From contig CALGPD010000496.1 in NCBI GenBank assembly GCA_937960625.1, positions 1 to 6,101 on the forward strand: a DNA stretch of 6,101 nt, in the 5' to 3' direction. Under the pieces are notes generated by a model. That model was not told the origin of the DNA and did not search any database. It was given only the letters and a program-made list of their open reading frames with translations. Positions 1-5,665 of this stretch are shown here, piece after piece (positions within the stretch are counted from its first letter, which is position 1; the number at the start of each line of letters is the position of its first letter). The position numbers and the translations under genes are program-made. This stretch comes from an uncultured Spirochaetia bacterium. Lineage in GTDB: Bacteria > Spirochaetota > CALGPD01.

Positions 1-1
1 C

Positions 2-1636
2 TATATTGGTGAGTTTAATACTAAAGGCGCGATTTTTGAAAAACTGGTTTTCGCAAAACTTAAATATTATGATAAAGACAAAAAGAAAAAAGAACATATG
101 AGCGTTATTTGTAAAAACCCTCATGTGAAAAATCAAAAGATACATCCTTTCCTCGTTTCATTTAAAAAATCAGGTTTATTGAAAAGCGAGATGCCTGTAT
201 ACACTTTTGATAAGAAATTATCAAGTGAAATGACTGACAAAGCGAAAGGTAAGCAAACCTTTGCTTTTTATATCAGATACGTAAATAAAGGCCAGATATT
301 CAAACTTACAAAGATTTTTACCTTTACTGATGGAACGTATTTTATTGATTTTAAAATACGTATTAAAAATGAAACTTCAGGAGATAATGAAATTGTTACT
401 AAAGACGGCGGTGCAGAAGAGGAAGGCTATTACGTTTTCTTTGGCCGCGGATTAGGACAATTTATACGGAAAAAATTCCGCAGTTATTTTGATGAAGAGA
501 TCCGGTTGTTGAGTTATAGTAAAGTTGACGACAAAATAAAAGAGATAGATAAAAAAGAAAAAATTGAGCAAAAGTTATATCCTAATCAAGCTGATTGGGC
601 CGGGTTTGACAATAGATATTTTTTTATCGGAGCTGATTTAAAAAGAGCCGCAAAACTTTCAGGCCCGGGTGGTGCTGCAAGAAAGTATAATGCGGTTAGA
701 AATATTATTGTTGGAAGAGAAAAGAAAAGCTTTCAAGAATACTTAATAATGAGCTTTTTTAAATTAAAACTTTCCGGTAAGAATGATACAAAAGAATCCG
801 TTGTAAGGTTTTACTTAGGCCCTAAAGATGACAGCAGGTTAGAAGAAACCGGTATTGCGGGAATGAATCTCGTTGATGATAGAGGCTGGGCAATTTTCAG
901 GCCAATAGGGCAGGGAATTAAATGGCTGTTAATTAAGATTGATTCCGTAGTGGGTAATTTTGCAATTTCAATCATTATACTTACAATATTAATTAAATTA
1001 TTATTGCATCCTTTAAACAAAAAGAGTACTGAATCTGCTAAGAAAATGCAAATACTCCAACCAAAGGTTAAGGAATTAAATAAACAATACGCCAAAGACC
1101 CGCAGGCCAAGCAGAGGGCCCTGATGGAGTTGTATAAGAAGGAGGGTATTAATCCCCTTGGAGGATGTTTGCCTTTACTTTTGCAAATGCCTTTCTTTAT
1201 TGCATTGTTTCAGACACTACCGACAATAGTTGAGTTAAAAGGTGTAACGTTTTTATGGATTACGGATTTATCAAGTCCGGATACTGTAGCTTATATTGAT
1301 TTATTCATTACTGACCAGATAAATATTCTGCCATTAATAATGACATTGACTACCATACTGCAGTCCAAGTTATCTTCCGCGGGGAATGCCGGAGATAATA
1401 AACAGCAGAAAATGATGATGTTATTGCCCGTAGTATTTTTATTTATTCTGTATAAGATGCCTTCAGGTTTGGTATTATACTGGACTGTTCAAAACTTACT
1501 GCAAATGGGACAGCAGGTGTTGGCTAATAAGAAGATTGAGCATCAGCAGGAAATAAAACAACAGCAGGAACAAGCTATGGCCGGTATACCTAAAAAAGCA
1601 AGAAAACAAGCCGGCAATAACAAGAAAAAGAAATAA
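2..1636 (+). CDS. yidC: Membrane protein insertase YidC, 5' end outside the window
   Basis: YidC/Oxa1-family insertase, which inserts and folds inner-membrane proteins alone or with SecYEG. The reading frame is open from base 2, so the ATG at 98 is internal; 544 residues are visible. The first half (to about base 880) is the beta-rich periplasmic P1 domain of diderm YidC. The insertase core follows: a hydrophobic segment at about 920-1012, the cytoplasmic helical loop rich in Lys/Gln (about 1015-1145), then NPLGGCLPLLLQMPFFIALF (about 1151-1210), a further hydrophobic segment at 1325-1372, and a last one at about 1411-1509 containing PSGLVLYW. The C-terminal tail is strongly basic (KKARKQ, KKKK), as expected for ribosome contact. 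The positively charged groove residue (Arg366 in E. coli) aligns with a Lys encoded at 995-997. The missing N-terminus should carry the signal-anchor TM1. Identification is secure. Confidence 0.96.
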   Translation, partial: YIGEFNTKGAIFEKLVFAKLKYYDKDKKKKEHMSVICKNPHVKNQKIHPFLVSFKKSGLLKSEMPVYTFDKKLSSEMTDKAKGKQTFAFYIRYVNKGQIFKLTKIFTFTDGTYFIDFKIRIKNETSGDNEIVTKDGGAEEEGYYVFFGRGLGQFIRKKFRSYFDEEIRLLSYSKVDDKIKEIDKKEKIEQKLYPNQADWAGFDNRYFFIGADLKRAAKLSGPGGAARKYNAVRNIIVGREKKSFQEYLIMSFFKLKLSGKNDTKESVVRFYLGPKDDSRLEETGIAGMNLVDDRGWAIFRPIGQGIKWLLIKIDSVVGNFAISIIILTILIKLLLHPLNKKSTESAKKMQILQPKVKELNKQYAKDPQAKQRALMELYKKEGINPLGGCLPLLLQMPFFIALFQTLPTIVELKGVTFLWITDLSSPDTVAYIDLFITDQINILPLIMTLTTILQSKLSSAGNAGDNKQQKMMMLLPVVFLFILYKMPSGLVLYWTVQNLLQMGQQVLANKKIEHQQEIKQQQEQAMAGIPKKARKQAGNNKKKK

Positions 1637-1651
1637 TATCAGGAGGCAGCA

Positions 1652-2335
1652 ATGTTAGTACAGGAATTCGAAGGAAAGAATAAAGATGACGCTGTCAAAA
1701 AAGCGCTTGAAACTTTAAGATTAACCATTGATCAAGTTAAGATAGAATATATAGAAGACGGTAAAGCATCCTTTTTTGGCTTTAAAAGCGGTAAACCCGC
1801 AAAAATAAAAGTTTATTATGAAGAAGCTGAAAGTGAATTCGCTGAAGAGGTTAAAAATTACCTTAAAGGGTTTTTTGAAAAAATGCCTGTTACGGTAAAC
1901 GTTGCTTTTGAGAAAGAAGACAACGATAAAATAGTATTTAAATTAATGAGTGAAGATTCCGGATTGTTAATAGGGAAACGGGGAAAAACTCTTGAATCTA
2001 TTCAGCTTTTAGTAAATATTGCTTTAAATAAAAAGAAAGAAGACTGGAAAAAGATTATTCTCGATATTGAGGGATACCGGGATAAACGTGAAGAAGCATT
2101 GAAGCGTCTTGCTTTGAACGTTGCTGATAAAGTAAGAAAAACAGGCCGGTCTAAAATTCTTGAAGCAATGAATCCTTTTGAAAGACGCTTGATACACATA
2201 ACACTTCAGGATATGCCTGATATTGAGACTGTTTCAGAAGGTGACGGTGTATTTAAACGCGTTAAAGTTTACAAGAAAAAAAACAGGCGGGATAACCGCA
2301 ACAACAGAAATTATAGAAAAAGATATGACCGATAA
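1652..2335 (+). CDS. jag: RNA-binding protein Jag/KhpB (Jag_N, KH and R3H domains)
   Basis: A 227-residue Jag (KhpB, SpoIIIJ-associated) protein. Residues 1-52 form the Jag_N domain with the characteristic KASFFGFKSGKPAKI segment. A KH-type domain follows (about 65-140) with the GxxG-type loop GKRGKT at 108-113. The R3H domain (about 145-207) has the RxxxH signature at Arg178-His182 and SEGDG at 195-199. The C-terminal 20 residues are a low-complexity Arg/Asn/Lys tail, consistent with nonspecific RNA binding. In other bacteria KhpB partners with KhpA, binds many RNAs and affects cell envelope and division; the role here is inferred. The start is fixed by a perfect AGGAGG at 1641-1646, five bases before the ATG. 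It lies 15 bp after yidC, the usual neighbour, and overlaps the next gene by 11 bp. Confidence 0.95.
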   Translation: MLVQEFEGKNKDDAVKKALETLRLTIDQVKIEYIEDGKASFFGFKSGKPAKIKVYYEEAESEFAEEVKNYLKGFFEKMPVTVNVAFEKEDNDKIVFKLMSEDSGLLIGKRGKTLESIQLLVNIALNKKKEDWKKIILDIEGYRDKREEALKRLALNVADKVRKTGRSKILEAMNPFERRLIHITLQDMPDIETVSEGDGVFKRVKVYKKKNRRDNRNNRNYRKRYDR

Positions 2336-3704
2336 CACAATTGCAGCCCTTTCCACACCAGTAGGAAAGGGCGCTATTGCTGTAATAAGAGTATCAGGAA
2401 AAGATACGTTTAATATTATTTCAAAGTTTCTGCCAAAAAATGTTGATATTGATAAAATAAAAGGTCATTCGGCAATACATACCCGTTTAATCGATTATAA
2501 TACAAATGATATACTTGATGATGTTTTAATTACTTTTTTTAAAAAACCTAGAAGTTTTACCGGTGAAGATATAGTTGAAATTTCATGTCATGGCGGTAGT
2601 GTAATTCCATACCGGATTTTAAATTCACTTTTTGAAAATGGCGTAGTTCCGGCACAAAAAGGGGAGTTTACCAAACGGGCATTTTTAAACAATAAAATAG
2701 ATTTAACACAAGCTGAAGCTATTGCCGATTTGATTGCTGCTCCTACAATCACGGGAGCTAAACTCGCGCTTTCCAACGTATTTAAAAGGTTTTCCGCAAA
2801 AATTGATGAGATGAAGAATTTACTCGTTGATTTATTAGCGCATATTGAAATTTGTATTGATTATCCTGATGAAGGTATTCCTGAAGCAGATGAGAGTGCG
2901 ATTAAAGAGTTGGAAAAAACAATTAGTGATGAAGTCCGTGTTATCTTGGAAGATACCAAGCGGGGACGCAGATTATCAGCTGGAATAGTCGTTGTATTGG
3001 CCGGAAAAACCAATGCCGGCAAGTCTTCATTGTTAAATTATCTTGCCAGAGAAGAGCGGGCAATTGTTTCCGGGATACATGGCACAACGAGAGATGCTCT
3101 TGAAATAAATATTGAAATTGAAGGAGTGCCATTAACCCTTGTTGATACAGCTGGCCTCCGGGATGCGGGTGATGAACTTGAAATTCTTGGCAGGGAGAAA
3201 ACGCATAAATATCTTGAGGAAGCTCATCTTGTTTTATTTGTAATGGATTCATCGCGAGAAATTGATAAAAAAGATTTTGAACTTTACGGTAAATTAAAAA
3301 CAAAGGATATCATTTTTGTATTAAATAAATCAGACCTTGAAACTAAAATTGATAAGGAAATTGTTTTAAAGTCATTTAATTCTACATCTCAAGTTGTTAA
3401 GTTGTCAGCTTTAAAAAAACACGGTATTAAGGAATTGGAAGATAAGTTAACGTATTGGGTAAGAGGCCATGAAAAAGGCATGGATGATAATGCCGTAATT
3501 GCAAGTATGCGCAGCGAAAAATTACTTATAGAAATTATTGAGACACTGGCAAAGGGTATGAAAGCTTTGAATAATGGAGAACCTCCCGAGTTTTTAGCGC
3601 TTTATTTCCGGGATGCTTTAAATCTTTTTGGAAAAATAACAGGGGAAGTAACAACTGAAGATATTCTAAGCCGTATGTTTGAAAGGTTTTGTGTGGGTAA
3701 ATGA
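2325..3704 (+). CDS. mnmE: tRNA modification GTPase MnmE
   Basis: MnmE (TrmE/ThdF), 459 residues, close to the E. coli length of 454. With MnmG it installs the carboxymethylaminomethyl or aminomethyl group at C5 of U34 in certain tRNAs, using a formyl-folate-derived carbon and GTP hydrolysis. The N-terminal tetrahydrofolate-binding domain begins with the family signature TIAALSTPVGKGAIAVIRVSG around residues 5-25. The helical domain is split around an inserted G domain (about 218-380). G motifs: P-loop GKTNAGKS 227-234, switch GTTRD 253-257, DTAG 274-277, NKSD 334-337 and SAL 361-363. The C-terminal FCVGK (455-459) keeps the conserved Cys456. I chose the ATG at 2325 because homology starts there. 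The frame is open back to an ATG at 2223, but those 34 residues overlap jag and resemble nothing in MnmE. Only a weak A/G-rich ribosome site precedes 2325, so translational coupling to jag (11-bp overlap) is likely. Confidence 0.96.
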   Translation: MTDNTIAALSTPVGKGAIAVIRVSGKDTFNIISKFLPKNVDIDKIKGHSAIHTRLIDYNTNDILDDVLITFFKKPRSFTGEDIVEISCHGGSVIPYRILNSLFENGVVPAQKGEFTKRAFLNNKIDLTQAEAIADLIAAPTITGAKLALSNVFKRFSAKIDEMKNLLVDLLAHIEICIDYPDEGIPEADESAIKELEKTISDEVRVILEDTKRGRRLSAGIVVVLAGKTNAGKSSLLNYLAREERAIVSGIHGTTRDALEINIEIEGVPLTLVDTAGLRDAGDELEILGREKTHKYLEEAHLVLFVMDSSREIDKKDFELYGKLKTKDIIFVLNKSDLETKIDKEIVLKSFNSTSQVVKLSALKKHGIKELEDKLTYWVRGHEKGMDDNAVIASMRSEKLLIEIIETLAKGMKALNNGEPPEFLALYFRDALNLFGKITGEVTTEDILSRMFERFCVGK

Positions 3705-3728
3705 TTTTATTTTGATAAAAATATTTGC

Positions 3729-3757
3729 TTGACTAATTATGCAAATAAATTTATATT
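3729..3757 (+). promoter_or_regulatory. Sigma70-type promoter for infC-rpmI-rplT
   Basis: TTGACT (3729-3734), a 17-base spacer and TATATT (3752-3757) sit in the 89-bp gap after mnmE. Transcription would start near 3764, leaving a leader of about 30 nt before infC. That is too short for the large L20- or IF3-responsive leaders known in Firmicutes. A 7-bp inverted repeat (TATTTGC 3722-3728, GCAAATA 3741-3747) surrounds the -35 box and could be an operator. Inferred from sequence only. Confidence 0.7.
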
Positions 3758-3781
3758 AATAATCACTTTAATTTACGTTAT

Positions 3782-3787
3782 AAGGAG
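3782..3787 (+). promoter_or_regulatory. Shine-Dalgarno site that sets the infC start
   Basis: AAGGAG lies 6 bases before ATA (3794) and 3 bases before ATT (3791). The same hexamer precedes rplT by exactly 6 bases and rpmI by 9. No Shine-Dalgarno sequence of this strength precedes the in-frame GTG at 3899, so translation almost certainly starts here, at a non-canonical codon. Confidence 0.8.
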
Positions 3788-3793
3788 AAAATT

Positions 3794-4327
3794 ATAAGAC
3801 GCGGTAGCAGAGGAAAAGATGACGAGTTTCGAGTTAATGAGGAGATAAGAGTACCGGAAGTCCGCCTCGTTGACGATGAAGGTAATCAGATAGGTGTAGT
3901 GAAATTGTCTGATGCTATCAACCGGGCTAAAGAAAAAAATCTTGATCTGGTTGAAGTTTCACCGAATGCCAAACCTCCGGTTTGTAGAATTACGGATTAC
4001 GGAAAGTTTAAGTTTGACCGTAAAAAGAAGCTTAGAGAGCAAAAGAAAAAACAAAAAGTAATTCATGTAAAAGAGATGAAATTCCGCCCGAAGATTGACC
4101 AACATGATTATAATTTTAAGGTTGATCACATTCGGAAATTCTTAAAACACGGTGATAAAGTAAAAGTAACTGTAATGTTTAGAGGCCGTGAGATTGTTCA
4201 CTCTGAATTAGGAATGGATATAATGAAAAAAGTTATTGAAGATTTGAAAGATGTATCCATTGTTGAGAAAGAACCGAAACAAGAAGGCCGAAATATAATT
4301 ATGCATTTAACGCCAAGCAACGAATAA
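3794..4327 (+). CDS. infC: Translation initiation factor IF-3, rare ATA/ATT start
   Basis: IF3 binds the 30S subunit, keeps it free of 50S and checks start-codon/initiator-tRNA pairing. From ATA (3794) the product is 177 residues; E. coli IF3 has 180. The N-terminal domain begins with FRVNEEIRVPEVRLVDDEG (12-30) and contains DLVEVSPNAKPPVCRITDYG (51-70), followed by the IF3 signature YGKFKF. A Lys-rich linker (77-90) leads to the C-terminal domain with FRPKIDQHDY, GDKVKVTVMFRGRE and the closing EGRNIIMHLTP. The in-frame stop upstream is at 3746, and no ATG, GTG, TTG or CTG codon lies between it and the GTG at 3899. Starting at that GTG would delete 35 conserved residues. ATA is preferred over ATT (3791) only on spacing from AAGGAG. 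IF3 discriminates against such codons, and E. coli infC uses AUU for autoregulation; the same control is inferred here. It is the first gene of the operon, 14 bp before rpmI. Confidence 0.93.
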   Translation: MRRGSRGKDDEFRVNEEIRVPEVRLVDDEGNQIGVVKLSDAINRAKEKNLDLVEVSPNAKPPVCRITDYGKFKFDRKKKLREQKKKQKVIHVKEMKFRPKIDQHDYNFKVDHIRKFLKHGDKVKVTVMFRGREIVHSELGMDIMKKVIEDLKDVSIVEKEPKQEGRNIIMHLTPSNE

Positions 4328-4341
4328 AGGAGTATATTGTT

Positions 4342-4539
4342 ATGCCAAAGATGAAAACGAAAAAAAGCGCGGCAAAAAGATTTAAATTTACCGGAAAAGG
4401 TAAAGTAAAAAGAAATAAAGCATTTAAAAGTCATATATTAACCAAAAAATCTACTAAAAGAAAAAGAAATTTTAGAAAAAGTGAAATTGTAGATAAAAGT
4501 GATATGGGTCATGTAAAAGAAATGATGCCATACCGCTAA
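4342..4539 (+). CDS. rpmI: 50S ribosomal protein L35 (bL35)
   Basis: A 65-residue, highly basic protein of the normal length for bL35, a late-assembling component of the large ribosomal subunit. The N-terminal PKMKTKKSAAKRFKFTGKGK and the closing DMGHVKEMMPYR are typical of the family. It lies between infC and rplT, the standard operon order. AAGGAG at 4327-4332 shares its first base with the infC stop codon and sits 9 bases before the ATG. There is no room in the 14-bp gap for an L20-binding regulatory structure upstream of it. Confidence 0.96.
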   Translation: MPKMKTKKSAAKRFKFTGKGKVKRNKAFKSHILTKKSTKRKRNFRKSEIVDKSDMGHVKEMMPYR

Positions 4540-4566
4540 ATAATACTTGATTGTAAGGAGAAAAAA

Positions 4567-4920
4567 ATGCCAAGGTCAGTAAACGGCACTGTAAAAGCAA
4601 AGAGAAAAAATAAAATAATGAAACGCGCGAAGGGATTTGTTGGCGGACGAAGAAGATTGTACCGTTCAGTAATTCCCACTGTTATGCGTGCGCTTGCTTA
4701 CTCATATAGAGACAGAAGAAATAAAAAACGTGATTTTAGACGTTTATGGATAGCGCGTATTTCTGCAGCAGCAAAAATTAACGGAATTAATTACAGTCAA
4801 TTAATGAATAAACTAAAAAAAGCAAATATAACACTAAATAGAAAAACACTTTCAAATTTAGCAATTGTTGACCCTGAAGCTTTTGCAAAAGTTGCGGAGT
4901 TAGCCAAATCAGCAAAATAG
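4567..4920 (+). CDS. rplT: 50S ribosomal protein L20 (bL20)
   Basis: bL20 binds 23S rRNA early and is needed for large-subunit assembly; in several bacteria it also represses its own operon. The 117-residue length is standard. The basic N-terminal extension (MPRSVNGTVKAKRKNKIMKR and on to GGRRRLYR) threads into rRNA. The globular half contains RRNKKRDFRRLWIARISAA, NGINYSQLMNKLKKA and the closing DPEAFAKVAE segment, all family-typical. AAGGAG at 4555-4560 is 6 bases before the ATG. The gap from rpmI is 27 bp. It is the last gene of the operon, followed by a strong terminator. Confidence 0.97.
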   Translation: MPRSVNGTVKAKRKNKIMKRAKGFVGGRRRLYRSVIPTVMRALAYSYRDRRNKKRDFRRLWIARISAAAKINGINYSQLMNKLKKANITLNRKTLSNLAIVDPEAFAKVAELAKSAK

Positions 4921-4944
4921 TTATTTTATTTTAATGAAATTAAG

Positions 4945-4976
4945 AACAGCGTGATAAATTAACACGCTGTTTTTTT
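4945..4976 (+). terminator. Intrinsic terminator of the infC-rpmI-rplT operon
   Basis: A perfect 9-bp stem, AACAGCGTG (4945-4953) with CACGCTGTT (4963-4971), has a 9-base loop and merges into a run of seven T (4970-4976). It begins 25 bp after the rplT stop codon. Confidence 0.93.
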
Positions 4977-4977
4977 A

Positions 4978-5100
4978 TTGTATATGTGTAATTAATTCAA
5001 CAGGGGATATGTTAATTAAAGGCGGTTTAGCTTTATTAATCTAAACTGTTTGGTTCTAATATCTTTTTCAAAATAATTCTTTATAATATTTAAAAAAAGC
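4978..5100. other. AT-rich spacer with one hairpin, no gene seen
   Basis: No coding frame of substance on either strand. One hairpin stands out: CGGTTTAG (5023-5030) with CTAAACTG (5041-5048), 8 pairs with one G-U and a 10-base loop, not followed directly by a T-tract. A TATAAT hexamer at 5082-5087 lacks a matching -35 box. The A/T-rich stretch 5080-5098 immediately upstream of the next promoter could act as an UP element. Confidence 0.4.
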
Positions 5101-5128
5101 TTGACAATAGTTTAAATAGCTATACAAT
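5101..5128 (+). promoter_or_regulatory. Strong sigma70-type promoter ahead of the RNA candidates
   Basis: A consensus TTGACA (5101-5106) is followed by 16 bases and TACAAT (5123-5128), preceded by A/T-rich sequence resembling an UP element. Predicted transcription start is near 5135. No protein gene follows on this strand, and the first hairpin of the downstream segment starts at 5137, right at the predicted 5' end. This favours a non-coding transcript. Confidence 0.7.
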
Positions 5129-5134
5129 GCATGT

Positions 5135-5319
5135 TAAATTCTTAATTCGTTTAAGAGTTAAAGTTTTTAATATTAATACCAACAGTTTTAGTGTTGCTAT
5201 TATTGAACTTTTAATTTAAAGTTTATTAACCGTAGAACTCGCATTTTTTGTCCCTTGTTTGATTTATTATCCGGAAGATAAGATTTTGAACAGTTTAAAG
5301 TTTTACGGTTAATTTTTTT
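5135..5319 (+). ncRNA. Candidate structured non-coding RNA 1, family unknown
   Basis: A predicted transcript of about 185 nt from the promoter at 5101-5128 to a T7 tract. Three consecutive helical elements can be drawn by eye. Hairpin 1: 5137-5145 with 5151-5159, 9 pairs including one G-U, loop TTCGT. Hairpin 2: AAAGTT (5160-5165) with AACTTT (5206-5211), then a five-base bulge (5166-5170) and two weak pairs, TAATA (5174-5178) with TATTA (5198-5202), a C-C mismatch, and CAACA (5180-5184) with TGTTG (5192-5196), loop of 7. Hairpin 3: 15 continuous pairs (one G-U), 5225-5239 with 5299-5313, ending in T7, with an inner TTATC/GATAA stem (5267-5271, 5277-5281). The length resembles 6S RNA, but three separate hairpins do not match the single long 6S rod. 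I recognise no known family. Existence as an RNA is inferred from promoter, structure and terminator. Confidence 0.55.
5225..5319 (+). terminator. Terminal stem plus T7 of RNA candidate 1
   Basis: The 15-pair stem 5225-5239/5299-5313 runs directly into seven T (5313-5319). The distance between the arms (59 bases) is larger than in a normal terminator, so the element is probably both a structural domain of the RNA and its termination signal. Confidence 0.55.
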
Positions 5320-5366
5320 AATCCCCTGATTTTTTATAAATAAAGTATGGATTTTAGAACTAAAGT

Positions 5367-5579
5367 GATAATGCGGCTGTACACAAAATAAAGCAAGCAT
5401 TCCCGTTTCAAAGGCCAAACTAAAATTTTAATCCGGAGGCAACTGAGTTGCGCAAAAGTATCAAGATAAAACCATAACCTAAAATTCAAATCAAAGCTTG
5501 AATAGTTAATAATGTGATTAAAATTTAAGCACCGCCTCATGTTTAAATACCTTCTGAAACTCCGCATTATCTTTTTTTT
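5367..5579 (+). ncRNA. Candidate structured non-coding RNA 2, family unknown
   Basis: A segment of about 205 nt closed on itself and followed by eight T (5572-5579). The outer helix P1 is perfect: GATAATGCGG (5367-5376) with CCGCATTATC (5562-5571). Nested inside is P2: GTTTCAAAGG (5405-5414) with 5550-5560, 10 pairs with one bulged C (5554). Deeper are AAAC/GTTT (5417-5420, 5541-5544) and P3 GAGGC (5436-5440) with GCCTC (5534-5538). Local hairpins include GCAACTGAGTTGC (5439-5451, competing with P3) and ATTCAA/TTGAAT (5484-5489, 5498-5503). The junction is very asymmetric: 28 unpaired bases (5377-5404) face a single T (5561). Only a TATAAA (5335-5340) without a clear -35 precedes it, so it may depend on read-through from 5101 or on an unusual promoter. 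It matches no tRNA, tmRNA, RNase P, SRP or riboswitch signature that I know. Confidence 0.5.
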
Positions 5580-5613
5580 GATTTTGTGTAAATGGGGTTT
5601 TGTCTTTTGATTT

Positions 5614-5652
5614 AAAAAAGATTTAGTCAATGATGCGGTACTTGATTATTGA
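5614..5652 (-). terminator. Possible weak terminator of the - strand gene
   Basis: Read on the - strand, an imperfect stem (TCAAT and AT, 5652-5645, with AT and ATTGA, 5634-5627, one A-C mismatch, 10-base loop) lies 13 bases past the stop codon. A T6 tract (5619-5614) follows after a gap of 7 bases. The gap and mismatch make termination uncertain. Confidence 0.3.
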
Positions 5653-5665
5653 AGCTGTGATTTTA

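Noticed and set aside
98..100. ATG at 98 as the start of yidC
   Set aside because: The frame is open upstream to the window edge and the upstream residues (IGEFNTKGAIFEKL) read as YidC P1-domain sequence, so this Met is internal.
2223..2324. ATG at 2223 as the start of mnmE
   Set aside because: It would overlap jag by 113 bp and add 34 residues with no MnmE similarity; the family N-terminus starts at the ATG at 2325.
3705..3720. TTTTAT-TTTG-ATAAAA hairpin just after mnmE as a terminator
   Set aside because: Only six A-T pairs and no following T-tract; too weak to terminate.
3899..3901. GTG as the infC start
   Set aside because: It would remove the conserved N-terminal IF3 segment VNEEIRVPEVRLVDDEG, which is intact in frame behind a good Shine-Dalgarno site.
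5267..5281. CCGGAAG in an apical hairpin as the SRP RNA domain IV signature
   Set aside because: The following AGCAGCC-type internal-loop sequence and the GC-rich stem of SRP RNA are absent.
5431..5460. GCCTCCGG and GCGCAA (- and + strand) as parts of a GEMM cyclic-di-GMP riboswitch
   Set aside because: The characteristic GGGCAAACC and GACGCAAAGC segments are not present in the right order on either strand.
5484..5503. TTCAAATC resembling a tRNA or tmRNA T-loop
   Set aside because: There is no flanking 5-bp GC-containing T-stem, acceptor stem or anticodon arm around it.
5200..5630. Two - strand open frames (5200-5418 and 5334-5630) in the gap
   Set aside because: They overlap each other and the RNA candidates, have no plausible ribosome sites, and give Cys/Leu/Arg/Lys-rich translations unlike any protein family; best explained as chance.
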